A stretch of 12,641 nt of DNA from JAVVFH01 sp032250585 (GCA_032250585.1 JAVVFH010000087.1:1-12641); one strand, 5' to 3'; numbered from the stretch's first letter, positions 1-9,241 are shown. Made by a program: numbers and translations. Notes: a model not told the origin generated them from the sequence alone.

Positions 1-1767
1 CCGGTGGGCGCCCTGACCAACAAGCCTTTTCGCTATGCAGCCCGCGCCTGGGAACTGGTCGCCAGGCCCGCGGTCGCCGTGCACGACGGCGTGGGTTCCT
101 CGGTATGGCACCACGTCAGGCGGGGCAAGATCCTGCGCAGCGTTCCCCGTGAATGCGAGGCCCGCAACGAGACCTGGCTCTCCGATCGCGACCGTTACAG
201 CCATCTTGGTCTCTATGCCGAGGACCGGGTGCTGGCGCCGCAGGTCAAGAAAGGGGGCGCCTGGAAAACCGTCTCCTGGGACGAGGCCATCGCAATCGCG
301 GCCGGTCTCCTGCGCCAAGGCGTCGAAAAAGGCGGCGCGGAACTCGGCGCGCTGATGTCGCCGTCGGCGACCAGCGAAGAATATTTCCTGGCCCAGGCGC
401 TGCTGCGCAAACTCGGCTGCAACAACATCGATCACCGCCTGCGCGAGCAGGATTTCGCCGACGACCCGGCACGTCCAGTGAGTCCGGCCTTCCAGATGAA
501 AATTGCCGACATCGATCACGCCGATGCCGTCTTGTTGATCGGCAGCAACGTTCGCGAAGAGGCGCCGATCCTGGGCCACCGGGTACGCCAGGCGGCGCGC
601 CGCGGCGGCAAAGTATCGGTCATCAATCCTCTGGAATGGCCATTCATCTTCGACACGGACCTGGACGCTGTCGTGGCACCCCAGCACATGGTCGGCGAAC
701 TCGCTGCGCTGGCGGCCGCCGTCGAGAAGCGCAGCGGCACGTCGGTGCCGTCCGCCGTTCGCCCGTTTATCGAGGGCGCGAACGTCACCGGGCGGCATGA
801 CGAGCTCGCGGCGCGCCTGGCCGACTCCAGCAGTGGCGTGGTTCTGCTGGGTCAGTTTTCCATGGCCCATCCGCAGGCCGCCAGCCTGCGCTTACTGGCA
901 GCCTACGTCGCCGATGCGGCCGGTTGTGCACTGAACCTGCTGCCGCACGGCGGCAATTCGACCGGGGCCTGGCTGGCCGGGGCCTTGCCCGGGCGCGGGC
1001 CGGGCGGCGCTCGCGTCGATGCCGGGCTCGACGCGGCGGGCATGCTCGCCAAACCACGCCAGGCCTATTTTTTGTGGGATATCGAACCGGATTTCGATAT
1101 CGATCATCCGGCCCGCGCGATAGCCGCACTGCAACAGGCCGGGCAGGTGGTGTGCGTCGCTTCCTTCGCAACCAGCAGCCTGCGCGAATTGGCTGACGTC
1201 ATTCTGCCGCTGGCGCCGCTGGCGGAATCGGAAGGCAGCCTGATCAATTTCGACGGCACGACCATGAGTTTCGCCGCGGCGGGTACGCCCTGCGGAGAAG
1301 CACGTGCCGGCTGGAAAATTCTCAGGCGGCTCGCGGGCGAGCTCGGCCTGGAGGGTTTCGACCAGGTCAGTCTGCAGGACGTGCAGGAGGACATGAGCCG
1401 CGCGGTTGCGGCGGCCGAGCCGGTCAGCGGCGCGGCCGAGCTGAACCCGCCGGTGCCGGTCAAGGGCCTTTACCGGGTTGGTGAGCTGCCGATGTACTCG
1501 GTGGACGCGCTGTGCAGGCGTTCAGCTCCTTTGCAGCAGACGGTGCAGGCGACCAGCATGTTTGTCGGGCTCAACCCGGACGATGCCAGCCGGCTGGGGC
1601 TCAGCGACGGCGACATGGCGCGTGTGCGCCAGGGTGATCAACACAGTGAACTCGAAGTGCGGGTCACCGAGCGCGTGCCCGCCGGCGCCGTCTGGCTGCG
1701 CAGCGCGACCTGTGCCAGCCGCATGCTGGAGTCCGCGGTCGCGCCGGTCACCGTGGAGGCAGCCTGA
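1..1767 (+). CDS. nuoG: NADH-quinone oxidoreductase subunit G, 3' part (5' end outside window)
   Basis: NuoG is the large peripheral-arm subunit of complex I and passes electrons along its Fe-S clusters towards NuoI. Only the last 588 codons are present: the reading frame is open from base 1 and opens with PVGALTNKPFRYAARAWEL. In the family this stretch directly follows the last cysteine ligand of cluster N4, so the N1b/N4/N5 ligands lie just upstream of the window. The rest is the molybdopterin-oxidoreductase-like fold, which carries no Mo cofactor in complex I. The C-terminal domain (about residues 515-587) has the typical NPDDASRLGLSDGD motif. The first 70 codons hold a single Cys (154-156), so the extra N7 cluster of the E. 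coli type is absent. The stop codon overlaps the nuoH ATG by one base. The GTG at 4 is not a real start. Identity is secure from family resemblance and gene order. Confidence 0.95.
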   Translation, partial: PVGALTNKPFRYAARAWELVARPAVAVHDGVGSSVWHHVRRGKILRSVPRECEARNETWLSDRDRYSHLGLYAEDRVLAPQVKKGGAWKTVSWDEAIAIAAGLLRQGVEKGGAELGALMSPSATSEEYFLAQALLRKLGCNNIDHRLREQDFADDPARPVSPAFQMKIADIDHADAVLLIGSNVREEAPILGHRVRQAARRGGKVSVINPLEWPFIFDTDLDAVVAPQHMVGELAALAAAVEKRSGTSVPSAVRPFIEGANVTGRHDELAARLADSSSGVVLLGQFSMAHPQAASLRLLAAYVADAAGCALNLLPHGGNSTGAWLAGALPGRGPGGARVDAGLDAAGMLAKPRQAYFLWDIEPDFDIDHPARAIAALQQAGQVVCVASFATSSLRELADVILPLAPLAESEGSLINFDGTTMSFAAAGTPCGEARAGWKILRRLAGELGLEGFDQVSLQDVQEDMSRAVAAAEPVSGAAELNPPVPVKGLYRVGELPMYSVDALCRRSAPLQQTVQATSMFVGLNPDDASRLGLSDGDMARVRQGDQHSELEVRVTERVPAGAVWLRSATCASRMLESAVAPVTVEAA

Positions 1768-2804
1768 TGTCCGAAACCCTGTTCGACCAGTTGATCTACA
1801 TGGTCATCGTGGTACTGAAGATCCTCGCGATCATGGTGCCCCTGATTTTGGCCGTCGCCTATTACACCTTCATGGAACGCAAGGTGATCGGCTATATGCA
1901 GATCCGTCGCGGTCCGAACCGCATTGGGCCGCTGGGTCTGGCACAGCCGTTCGCCGACGTGTTGAAGCTGGTCCTCAAGGAAATCGTGATCCCGGCGAAT
2001 TCCAACAAATTCCTGTTCCTGCTGGCCCCGGTTCTTTCCCTGGCGCCCGCTTTTGCCGTCTGGGCGGTGGTGCCTTTCGATGACTGGGCCGTGCTGGCCG
2101 ACATCGACGCGGGCTTGCTGTACATCCTGACCATGTCCTCGCTGGGTGTGTATGGATTGATCATCGCCGGTTGGGCTTCGAACTCGAAATACGCTTTCCT
2201 CGGCGCCCTGCGCTCAACGGCGCAGATGGTGTCCTATGAGATAGCGATGGGTTTCGCGCTGATCGGGGTCCTGCTGCTGGCCGGTACACTGAACCTGAGT
2301 GAAATCGTGATGGCTCAGCAGGGTGGAATATTTGACTGGTACTGGCTGCCATTGCTGCCCCTGTTCGTAATTTTCATTATTTCCGGCGTTGCCGAAACCA
2401 ACCGCGCCCCCTTCGACGTCGCCGAGGGCGAATCGGAGATCGTGGCCGGGTTTCACGTGGAATACGCCGGCGCGGGCTTCGCCACGTTCTTCCTGGCGGA
2501 ATACGCGAACATGATTTTGATTTCAGCGCTGACGGCGCTGCTGTTTGCCGGCGGCTGGCTGTCGCCGTTCGAGGGCTTGCCGCTGCTCGGTGACAGCGTG
2601 CTGGGTGAGGGCAGTATTTTCTGGTTCCTCGGCAAGACCGTGATCTTCATGTTCCTGTTCCTTTGGTTCCGGGCAACGTTTCCACGCTATCGCTACGACC
2701 AGATCATGCGGCTGGGCTGGAAAATCTTCATACCCATTACAATCTTCTGGGTGTTGGTTGCCGCGGCCATGTCGGTATTTGGTGTGGTCACGAGAGGATA
2801 TTGA
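1767..2804 (+). CDS. nuoH: NADH-quinone oxidoreductase subunit H
   Basis: NuoH (345 aa, mitochondrial ND1 homologue) is an integral membrane subunit that anchors the peripheral arm and forms much of the quinone-binding chamber. It has about eight hydrophobic segments. Conserved loops are visible: MERKVIGYMQIRRGPNRIGP around residues 36-55, and ETNRAPFD at 210-217 followed by the acidic cluster E220, E222, E224, which in the family couples quinone chemistry to proton transfer. The ATG at 1767 shares its A with the nuoG TGA. It is preceded by GGAGG at 1755-1759 with a 7-nt gap, so start and translational coupling are convincing. The length is slightly above the E. coli protein but normal for proteobacteria. 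Nothing looks broken. Confidence 0.97.
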   Translation: MSETLFDQLIYMVIVVLKILAIMVPLILAVAYYTFMERKVIGYMQIRRGPNRIGPLGLAQPFADVLKLVLKEIVIPANSNKFLFLLAPVLSLAPAFAVWAVVPFDDWAVLADIDAGLLYILTMSSLGVYGLIIAGWASNSKYAFLGALRSTAQMVSYEIAMGFALIGVLLLAGTLNLSEIVMAQQGGIFDWYWLPLLPLFVIFIISGVAETNRAPFDVAEGESEIVAGFHVEYAGAGFATFFLAEYANMILISALTALLFAGGWLSPFEGLPLLGDSVLGEGSIFWFLGKTVIFMFLFLWFRATFPRYRYDQIMRLGWKIFIPITIFWVLVAAAMSVFGVVTRGY

Positions 2805-2806
2805 AT

Positions 2807-3295
2807 ATGAATTCGGTCAGCCGTTACCTCAAAAGTCTGATGCTACTGGAATTGTTCCAGGGCCTCGGCGTGACCCTGGGTTATTTTTTCCAACCCAAGT
2901 TTACGATCAACTACCCCGAAGAAAAGACGCCGAAGTCAAATCGATTCCGTGGCCTGCACGCTTTGCGCCGCTATCCCAACGGCGAGGAACGCTGCATCGC
3001 CTGCAAACTGTGCGAGGCGGTTTGCCCGGCGTTGGCAATTACCATCGACTCGACGCAGCGTGAAGACGGCACGAGGCGCACCACGCGTTATGACATCGAT
3101 CTGTTCAAGTGTATTTATTGCGGCTTTTGCGAAGAATCCTGCCCGGTGGACTCCATTGTCGAGACGGACATCCTGGAGTTTCACTTCGAACGTCGCGGCG
3201 AGCACATCGTGACCAAGGATCAGTTGCTGGCCATCGGCGACCGCTTTGAAGAGAGTATCGCAGAGAACCGCAGACAGGACGCAGCGTACCGCTGA
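2807..3295 (+). CDS. nuoI: NADH-quinone oxidoreductase subunit I (2 x 4Fe-4S)
   Basis: NuoI (162 aa, TYKY homologue) carries clusters N6a and N6b, which deliver electrons to the final cluster next to quinone. Both ferredoxin motifs are intact: Cys 63, 66, 69 and 73 (CIACKLCEAVCP) and Cys 102, 105, 108 and 112 (CIYCGFCEESCP). An amphipathic N-terminal segment, about residues 7-30, lies on the membrane in this family. The frame is open upstream to 2663 inside nuoH, but the ATG at 2807 is chosen. It starts 2 nt after the nuoH stop, has GAGAGGA at 2792-2798 with an 8-nt gap, and gives the usual family length and N-terminus. It sits between nuoH and nuoJ as in canonical nuo operons. Confidence 0.97.
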   Translation: MNSVSRYLKSLMLLELFQGLGVTLGYFFQPKFTINYPEEKTPKSNRFRGLHALRRYPNGEERCIACKLCEAVCPALAITIDSTQREDGTRRTTRYDIDLFKCIYCGFCEESCPVDSIVETDILEFHFERRGEHIVTKDQLLAIGDRFEESIAENRRQDAAYR

Positions 3296-3311
3296 CCGGA
3301 GCCGAAAAACG

Positions 3312-3923
3312 ATGCCCATCATTGAAATCCTTTTTTACACGTTTTCGCTGGTGATGCTGGCCGCCGCGGTAATGGTGATCAGTTCGCGAAACCCGGTGTA
3401 TTCGGCGCTGTTTCTGGTGCTGGCTTTTTTCAGCTGCGCAGCGATCTGGCTGCTGCTGGAGGCCGAGTTTCTCGCCATCATACTGGTGCTGGTCTATGTC
3501 GGGGCGGTGATGGTGCTGTTTTTGTTCGTCGTCATGATGCTGGACATCAACCTGGCGCCGCTCAAGGAGGGCTTCACCCGCTACCTGCCAGTCGGCATCC
3601 TGGTGGCGGCCCTGATGGCCATCGAATTGCTGGCGGTGGTCTGGGCCAAGGGCCGTTTCGATCTCGGCGGGTTTCCGCAGCCGGTCCGGCATGCTGAGGA
3701 CTACAACACCACGGAAATCGGCAATTGGCTGTACACCAATTACCTGCTGCCGTTCGAAGTGGCCGGCGTGATTTTGCTGGTCGCCATCATCGCCGCCGTT
3801 GCGCTGACCCTGCGGCAGCGGACGGAAGCCAAGCGCCAGGATGTTTCGGAGCAGGTGCGTGTGACCCGCGACGAGCGGGTTCGCCTGGTCGAAATGAAAT
3901 CGGAACCAAGGCAGGGGAGCTGA
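3312..3923 (+). CDS. nuoJ: NADH-quinone oxidoreductase subunit J
   Basis: NuoJ (203 aa, ND6 homologue) is a membrane subunit of about five helices in the coupling region between NuoH and the pump modules. The segment VLVYVGAVMVLFLFVVMML (Y62-V63-G64) is the conserved third helix, whose pi-bulge changes shape during turnover in complex I structures. After the last hydrophobic segment comes a charged tail of about 35 residues, which is common and variable in proteobacterial NuoJ. The frame is open upstream to 3246 inside nuoI. The ATG at 3312 is preferred because it gives the family N-terminus and lies 16 nt after the nuoI stop, with CGGAG at 3297-3301 (10-nt gap, a little long). Confidence 0.95.
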   Translation: MPIIEILFYTFSLVMLAAAVMVISSRNPVYSALFLVLAFFSCAAIWLLLEAEFLAIILVLVYVGAVMVLFLFVVMMLDINLAPLKEGFTRYLPVGILVAALMAIELLAVVWAKGRFDLGGFPQPVRHAEDYNTTEIGNWLYTNYLLPFEVAGVILLVAIIAAVALTLRQRTEAKRQDVSEQVRVTRDERVRLVEMKSEPRQGS

Positions 3924-3934
3924 GAGCCGCCACT

Positions 3935-4240
3935 ATGTTGACACTCGCACATTTCCTGACGCTCGGCGCGCTGTTGTTTTGTCTCAGCGTTGCCGGCATC
4001 TTCCTGAATCGCAAAAATGTGATCATCCTGCTGATGTGCATCGAGTTGATGCTGTTGGCGGTGAACATGAACTTCGTCGCCTTTTCGAGTTTTCTCGGCA
4101 ACCTCGACGGGCAGGTGTTTGTGTTCTTTATTCTTACGGTAGCCGCCGCCGAAGCGGCTATTGGACTGGCGATCCTGGTCGTATTGTTCCGTAACCGCCA
4201 TACCATCAACGTCGCCGAGCTGGACGACCTCAAGGGCTGA
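3935..4240 (+). CDS. nuoK: NADH-quinone oxidoreductase subunit K
   Basis: NuoK (101 aa, ND4L homologue) is a three-helix membrane subunit related to MrpC-type antiporter subunits. The two buried glutamates needed for proton transfer in E. coli NuoK (Glu36 and Glu72) correspond to E37 (LLMCIELMLL) and E73 (TVAAAEAAIGL) here. The open frame extends upstream to 3725, but that would add a sequence that is only nuoJ read in another frame. The ATG at 3935 gives the exact family length. It starts 11 nt after the nuoJ stop. The ribosome binding site is modest: GAGAG at 3922-3926, with the stronger AGGGGAG at 3913-3919 rather far away. Translational coupling to nuoJ probably helps. Confidence 0.96.
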   Translation: MLTLAHFLTLGALLFCLSVAGIFLNRKNVIILLMCIELMLLAVNMNFVAFSSFLGNLDGQVFVFFILTVAAAEAAIGLAILVVLFRNRHTINVAELDDLKG

Positions 4241-4241
4241 C

Positions 4242-6233
4242 ATGTCTCTGAAAATGACTCTGTTGTTGATTCCCCTGCTGCCGCTGGCGGCGGCAGTGAT
4301 TGCGGGCCTGCTCGGCAGGCAGGTAGGCCGCGCGGGCGCGCACTGGGTGACGATACTGGGCGTGAGCGCTTCGTTTTTCCTGTCGGCCTGGGTGTTGTAC
4401 ACGCAGGTTTTCGGGAATGCCGAAAGCGTCAACATGAGCATCTACACCTGGATGGTTTCCGACGGGATTCGCTTCGAAATCGGTTTCCTGGTGGATCATC
4501 TGACGGCGCTGATGATGACGGTGGTCACTTTCGTGTCGTTGATGGTACACATATACACGATCGGCTACATGGCCCAGGACCCGGGCTATCAGCGCTTTTT
4601 CAGCTACATCGCCCTGTTCACTTTTTCGATGCTGATGCTGGTCATGGCCAATAATTTCCTGCAGCTGTTTTTCGGCTGGGAAGCGGTGGGCCTCGTTTCC
4701 TATCTCCTGATCGGCTTCTGGTACAAGCGCGAGTCCGCGATCTTTGCCGGCCTCAAGGCCTTTCTCGTCAACCGGGTGGGGGATTTCGGGTTTTTGCTCG
4801 GCATTGCGGCGATTCTGTATTCCTTCGGCACACTGGATTACGCCGAGGTGTTCGGCCGCTCCACGGAGGTGGTAGGCAAATCCGTGACTCTCATTCCGGG
4901 CATGGAGTGGCAGTGGATCACGGTTATCTGTGTCTGCCTGTTCATCGGCGCGATGGGCAAATCGGCCCAGGCGCCTCTGCACGTGTGGCTGCCCGACTCC
5001 ATGGAGGGCCCGACACCCATTTCAGCGCTGATCCATGCTGCCACGATGGTCACCGCCGGCATCTTCATGGTCGCGCGGATGTCGCCGCTGTTCGAATTGA
5101 GCGATGCGGCCCTGAGTTTCGTCATGCTGATCGGCGCGTTCACCGCTCTGGCAATGGGCTTGATCGGCATCGTCCAGAACGACATAAAGCGCGTCATCGC
5201 CTATTCGACCCTGTCGCAACTCGGTTACATGACGGTCGCGCTCGGCGTTTCCGCTTACTCGGCAGCCATCTTCCACCTGATGACCCACGCGTTTTTCAAG
5301 GCCTTGCTGTTTTTGGGCGCGGGTTCAGTGATCATCGCACTGCATCACCAGCAGGACATGCGCTATATGGGCGGGCTGCGCAAGCAGATGCCCATCACCT
5401 GGCTGACCGCCTGGGTGGGAACGCTGGCACTGATTGGATTTCCATTCCTGTCGGGCTTCTATTCCAAGGACGCCATCATCGAGGCCGTGCACGCGTCAAC
5501 GCGTTTCGGCGCGGGCGCGGCTTACTGGGCGGTGCTGTTGGGCGTGCTGGTGACGGCTTTTTACAGCTTCCGGCTGCTCTACCTCACCTTCCATGGCGAG
5601 CCGCGTTACCGTGTCGACGTTGGCGCGGGTGCGCACCCGCCCGACGGCATTGTGCAGCATCAACCCCATGAATCGCCGGCCGTGGTGACGGTGCCGCTGG
5701 TGCTGCTCGCCATCCCCTCGGTGCTGATCGGCTACCTGACTATCGAGCCCGTGCTGTTCGGCGGCTGGCTTTCGGACGCGATCACGGTGCTGCCGAAAAA
5801 CGACGTGCTGGCTACCGTCGGCGAACATTTCCACGGGCCAGCGGCGATGGCCACGCATGCCTTGCAGACAGCACCTTTCTGGCTGATGATCATCGGTTTT
5901 GCGCTGGCCACGGCCTTTTACCTGTTCCGCCCGTCCCTGGCTGCAACGCTGCGCCAGAAGCTGCCCGCCCTGCACCGTATTTTGTACAACAAGTATTATT
6001 TCGACGAGTTCTATCAGAAGGTCTTCGTCAGTCGCATAGTCCAGATCGGTAACGGCCTCTGGAAGGGCGCGGACGCGGGCCTGATCGACGGCTGGCTGGT
6101 CAATGGATCGGGGCGGCTCATGGGTAACCTGGCGGAGCGCGTCCGACTGTGGCAAAGCGGTTACCTGTTTCATTATGCCTTTGCGATGATCGTCGGTCTG
6201 ATCGGCATCCTCGCAATCTGGGTGATCCTGTAG
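4242..6233 (+). CDS. nuoL: NADH-quinone oxidoreductase subunit L
   Basis: NuoL (663 aa, ND5 homologue) is the distal antiporter-like proton pump of complex I. The pump signature residues are present: E147 in GWEAVGL (helix 5) and K240 in MGKSAQAPLHVWLPD (helix 7). The loop histidine region LIHAATMVTAG and the helix-12 region follow. After about residue 560 comes the C-terminal part with LYNKYYFDEFYQKVF, the lateral helix that braces NuoM and NuoN, and a final anchor helix. At 663 aa it is longer than the E. coli protein (about 613) but normal for many proteobacteria. The ATG at 4242 lies 1 nt after the nuoK stop with AAGGG at 4232-4236. A second in-frame ATG at 4254 is possible but has worse spacing. 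The upstream frame to 4161 is nuoK shadow. Confidence 0.97.
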   Translation: MSLKMTLLLIPLLPLAAAVIAGLLGRQVGRAGAHWVTILGVSASFFLSAWVLYTQVFGNAESVNMSIYTWMVSDGIRFEIGFLVDHLTALMMTVVTFVSLMVHIYTIGYMAQDPGYQRFFSYIALFTFSMLMLVMANNFLQLFFGWEAVGLVSYLLIGFWYKRESAIFAGLKAFLVNRVGDFGFLLGIAAILYSFGTLDYAEVFGRSTEVVGKSVTLIPGMEWQWITVICVCLFIGAMGKSAQAPLHVWLPDSMEGPTPISALIHAATMVTAGIFMVARMSPLFELSDAALSFVMLIGAFTALAMGLIGIVQNDIKRVIAYSTLSQLGYMTVALGVSAYSAAIFHLMTHAFFKALLFLGAGSVIIALHHQQDMRYMGGLRKQMPITWLTAWVGTLALIGFPFLSGFYSKDAIIEAVHASTRFGAGAAYWAVLLGVLVTAFYSFRLLYLTFHGEPRYRVDVGAGAHPPDGIVQHQPHESPAVVTVPLVLLAIPSVLIGYLTIEPVLFGGWLSDAITVLPKNDVLATVGEHFHGPAAMATHALQTAPFWLMIIGFALATAFYLFRPSLAATLRQKLPALHRILYNKYYFDEFYQKVFVSRIVQIGNGLWKGADAGLIDGWLVNGSGRLMGNLAERVRLWQSGYLFHYAFAMIVGLIGILAIWVIL

Positions 6234-6252
6234 CAAAGGGGCAAGAAGAAGA

Positions 6253-7782
6253 ATGACGACAAGCTGGCCCATTCTGAGTTTATTGATCTGGCTGCCGATC
6301 CTTGGCGGACTGGCCGTGATGATGGTCGGAGACCAGCGCGCGTCGCTCGCGAGGCTCCTGGCTCTGCTGGTTTCCGCCTTGACCTTTTTGCTGAGCATCA
6401 TGCTGTTTGCGTCTTTCGACAGGATGACCGCGGCGATGCAGTTTGTCGAACGCAGTCCCTGGATTCCCAACTTCGATATCTTCTACAGTCTTGGTGTGGA
6501 CGGCTTTTCCGTGCCGCTGATCATGTTGACCGCATTTTTCGGCGTCATCGTGATTGTCGCCGGCTGGGAAACCATCGAGAAAAAGGTCCACCAGTACTTG
6601 GCCGCCTTCCTGATCATGGAAGGCCTGATGATCGGCGTGTTCTCGGCGCTCGACGCGCTGCTGTTCTACGTCTTCTTCGAAGCCATGCTGATTCCGATGT
6701 TCCTGGTGATTGGCATGTGGGGCGGGCCGCGCCGGGTCTACGCGACGATCAAGTTTTTTCTCTATACGTTTCTGGGCTCGGTATTCATGCTGGTCGGGCT
6801 GATTTATCTCTACCTGCAGTCCGGCAGTTGGTCGATACTGGATTGGCACCAGTTGCCGTTGTCGCTGACCGTGCAGAAGTGGTTGTTTTTCGGCTTCCTC
6901 GCCGCGTTCTCGGTCAAGATTCCGATGTGGCCGGTTCACACCTGGTTGCCCGACGCACATGTCGAGGCGCCTACCGGCGGTTCGGTGATCCTGGCTGCCA
7001 TCATGCTGAAAATCGGCGGCTACGGCTTCATCCGTTTCAGCCTGCCGATTACCCCGGATGCGGCGGCCGCGCTCGACTGGCTGATCATCTCGCTGTCGCT
7101 GATCGCGGTGGTTTACATCGGCTTCGTCGCCCTGGTGCAGGAAGACATGAAGAAGCTGATCGCCTACTCGTCGATTTCGCACATGGGTTTCGTGACCCTC
7201 GGCATGTTCCTGGCCTTTGCCATATTCCGCAACACCGAAGGGGGCAGGGGCGCGGCCCTTGGCGTTGAAGGCGCCATGGTGCAGATGATCTCGCACGGTT
7301 TCGTCTCGGGTGCGCTGTTCCTTTGCGTGGGCGTGTTGTACGACCGCATGCACAGCCGGATGATCGCCGATTACGGCGGTGTCGCCAACCGGATGCCGTG
7401 GTTCGCTGCCCTGGCCGTGCTGTTTTTCATGGCGAACTCCGGCTTGCCCGGCACCAGCGGTTTCGTTGGCGAGTTCATGGTCATCCTGGCGGCGTTCCAG
7501 GCCAACTTCTGGTACGCGTTCCTGGCTGCGCTGACCCTGATCCTGGGGGCGGCCTATAGCCTGTGGCTGGTCAAGCGCGTCATTTTCGGTGAAATCACCA
7601 ACCCGGAAGTGGCTAAGCTCAAAGACGTCAACGCCCGCGAAGCACTGCTGCTGGGAACGCTTGCGGCCGCGGTGCTGTTGGTGGGGCTGTGGCCTGAGCC
7701 GTTGGTCAACCTGATGCATGCTTCGGTGGACCAGTTGCTGCAGCATATACAGCAGCCAAAATTCAACGTGACCGGTATCTGA
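6253..7782 (+). CDS. nuoM: NADH-quinone oxidoreductase subunit M
   Basis: NuoM (509 aa, ND4 homologue) is the middle antiporter-like proton pump, with about 14 membrane helices. E143 (FFEAMLIPMFL), K222 (SVKIPMWPVHTWLPDAH) and K253 (MLKIGGYGFIRF) match the essential Glu144, Lys234 and Lys265 of E. coli NuoM in context. The interval between the two lysines is also conserved, at 31 residues. The helix-7/8 motif HVEAPTGGSVILA is intact. The ATG at 6253 is 19 nt after the nuoL stop, with purine-rich AAAGGGG at 6236-6241 and AAGAAGAAG at 6243-6251 in front. This is the largest gap inside the nuo block and holds nothing else. No anomaly seen. Confidence 0.97.
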   Translation: MTTSWPILSLLIWLPILGGLAVMMVGDQRASLARLLALLVSALTFLLSIMLFASFDRMTAAMQFVERSPWIPNFDIFYSLGVDGFSVPLIMLTAFFGVIVIVAGWETIEKKVHQYLAAFLIMEGLMIGVFSALDALLFYVFFEAMLIPMFLVIGMWGGPRRVYATIKFFLYTFLGSVFMLVGLIYLYLQSGSWSILDWHQLPLSLTVQKWLFFGFLAAFSVKIPMWPVHTWLPDAHVEAPTGGSVILAAIMLKIGGYGFIRFSLPITPDAAAALDWLIISLSLIAVVYIGFVALVQEDMKKLIAYSSISHMGFVTLGMFLAFAIFRNTEGGRGAALGVEGAMVQMISHGFVSGALFLCVGVLYDRMHSRMIADYGGVANRMPWFAALAVLFFMANSGLPGTSGFVGEFMVILAAFQANFWYAFLAALTLILGAAYSLWLVKRVIFGEITNPEVAKLKDVNAREALLLGTLAAAVLLVGLWPEPLVNLMHASVDQLLQHIQQPKFNVTGI

Positions 7783-7795
7783 GGGGCCAGCGCAA

Positions 7796-9241
7796 ATGAA
7801 ATCGTCAACCATGTTGCTCGCCGCCCCGGAGTTCTGGGTTCTCGTCATGGCCTGCGTCATTCTCTGCGTCGATCTTTTCCTGCGCGAGGAGCGCCGCGGC
7901 ATCATCCACATGCTGGCCATCGTCACGCTGATCTTCGCAGCCATCATCACGCTGCGGGTCGATGCGGGTGGGGCAGATATGCGTTCCGCGCTGGCCTTCA
8001 ACGGCTCGTTCATCCGTGATTCGATGGGCGACGTCCTGAAACTGTTCAATTACCTGGTGCTGGCGATCGTCTTCATCTATGCCAAGTTCGGGCTTCGGCA
8101 GTCCCGCATGTTCCGGGCCGATTTTTACACGCTGGCGCTGTTTGCCCTGCTGGGAATCATGCTGCTCATCTCGGCGAACAGCCTGGTCATGATCTATCTC
8201 GGCCTGGAGTTGAATTCACTGGCCACTTACGCGCTGGTCGCCTACGATCGTGATTCGCGGCGCGGCTCCGAAGCGGCGATGAAGTACTTCGTGCTCGGTT
8301 CGATGGCTTCGGGGATGCTGCTGTACGGCATGTCGATGATTTACGGTGCTACCGGCAGCCTGGACCTGGCGACCATCGCCGAGGCCGTGGCGGCAGCGGG
8401 CAGCGACGATCGTTTGCTGATCTTCGGCCTGGTGTTCCTGGTGGTCGGGCTGGCCTTCAAGCTGGGCGTGGTGCCCTTCCACATGTGGGTGCCTGACGTC
8501 TACCAGGGCGCGCCGGTCGTGACCACGCTGTTCATCGCCTCGGTGCCGAAAATGGCTGCCTTCGCCATGGCTTTCCGCTTGCTCGAGACCGGGCTGGGCG
8601 GCCTGCACAACGATTGGGCGCAGATGCTCGGGGTGATCGCGTTGCTCTCCATCGTGCTGGGTAACCTGGCGGCGATCGCCCAGACTAACATCAAACGCAT
8701 GCTGGCCTATTCGACCATCTCCCACATGGGTTTCGTTCTGATGGGCTTCCTTCCGGGAACGGCCATCGGTTTCGGCGCGGCGATGTATTACGTGATCGTC
8801 TATTCGCTGATGTCGGCGGCGGCTTTCGGCATGGTGATCCTGCTTTCCGCCCGCGGCGTCGAAGCGGAGCAGCTCGAAGACTTCAAAGGCCTCAATCAGC
8901 GGGACGGCTGGTACGCGGCGATCATGGCCATGGTCATGTTTTCCATGGCGGGGGTGCCCGTGTTCGTCGGTTTCTTCGCCAAGTGGCTGGTCATCCAGGC
9001 CGCCATCGAGGCAGGCCTCGTCTGGCTGGCCATCATCGCGGTCGTTTTCTCCGTGGTTGGTGCGTTCTATTACCTGAGGGTCGTAAAACTGATGTATTTC
9101 GACGAACCGGTCAGCGAGGCGCGCATCCAGGCGCCGGTCGATTTCCGAGCTGCCATTTCTTTCAATGGCGTCCTGATGTTGGGCCTGGGCATCTTTTCCA
9201 GTTCGTTGATTGCCGTCTGCATGGCCTCGTTCGGCGCCTGA
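7796..9241 (+). CDS. nuoN: NADH-quinone oxidoreductase subunit N
   Basis: NuoN (481 aa, ND2 homologue) is the antiporter-like pump closest to the quinone site. E138 (LGLELNSLATYALVA), K222 (FKLGVVPFHMWVPDVYQGAP) and K252 (VPKMAAFAM) match E. coli Glu133, Lys217 and Lys247, each with the same offset of five. The proton path is therefore intact. The motif KRMLAYSTISHMGFVLMG of antiporter-like subunits is present. The ATG at 7796 has GAGGGG at 7781-7786 with a 9-nt gap and lies 13 nt after nuoM. It is the last gene of the nuo block. No intrinsic terminator follows before the tRNA promoter. Confidence 0.97.
   Translation: MKSSTMLLAAPEFWVLVMACVILCVDLFLREERRGIIHMLAIVTLIFAAIITLRVDAGGADMRSALAFNGSFIRDSMGDVLKLFNYLVLAIVFIYAKFGLRQSRMFRADFYTLALFALLGIMLLISANSLVMIYLGLELNSLATYALVAYDRDSRRGSEAAMKYFVLGSMASGMLLYGMSMIYGATGSLDLATIAEAVAAAGSDDRLLIFGLVFLVVGLAFKLGVVPFHMWVPDVYQGAPVVTTLFIASVPKMAAFAMAFRLLETGLGGLHNDWAQMLGVIALLSIVLGNLAAIAQTNIKRMLAYSTISHMGFVLMGFLPGTAIGFGAAMYYVIVYSLMSAAAFGMVILLSARGVEAEQLEDFKGLNQRDGWYAAIMAMVMFSMAGVPVFVGFFAKWLVIQAAIEAGLVWLAIIAVVFSVVGAFYYLRVVKLMYFDEPVSEARIQAPVDFRAAISFNGVLMLGLGIFSSSLIAVCMASFGA

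Noticed and set aside
1478..2083. Plus-strand frame of 201 codons bridging the nuoG end and nuoH start
   Set aside because: It overlaps two well-supported genes out of frame and is R/C/P-rich with no family resemblance.
5496..6470. Minus-strand open frame of 324 codons opposite the nuoL end and nuoM start
   Set aside because: It is antisense shadow covering two conserved genes, with no domain or plausible start context.
6280..8049. Minus-strand open frame of 589 codons opposite nuoM
   Set aside because: It is the antisense of a strong, conserved membrane-protein gene. The H/Q/R/D-rich, low-complexity composition is typical of GC-rich antisense frames, and no domain is recognisable.
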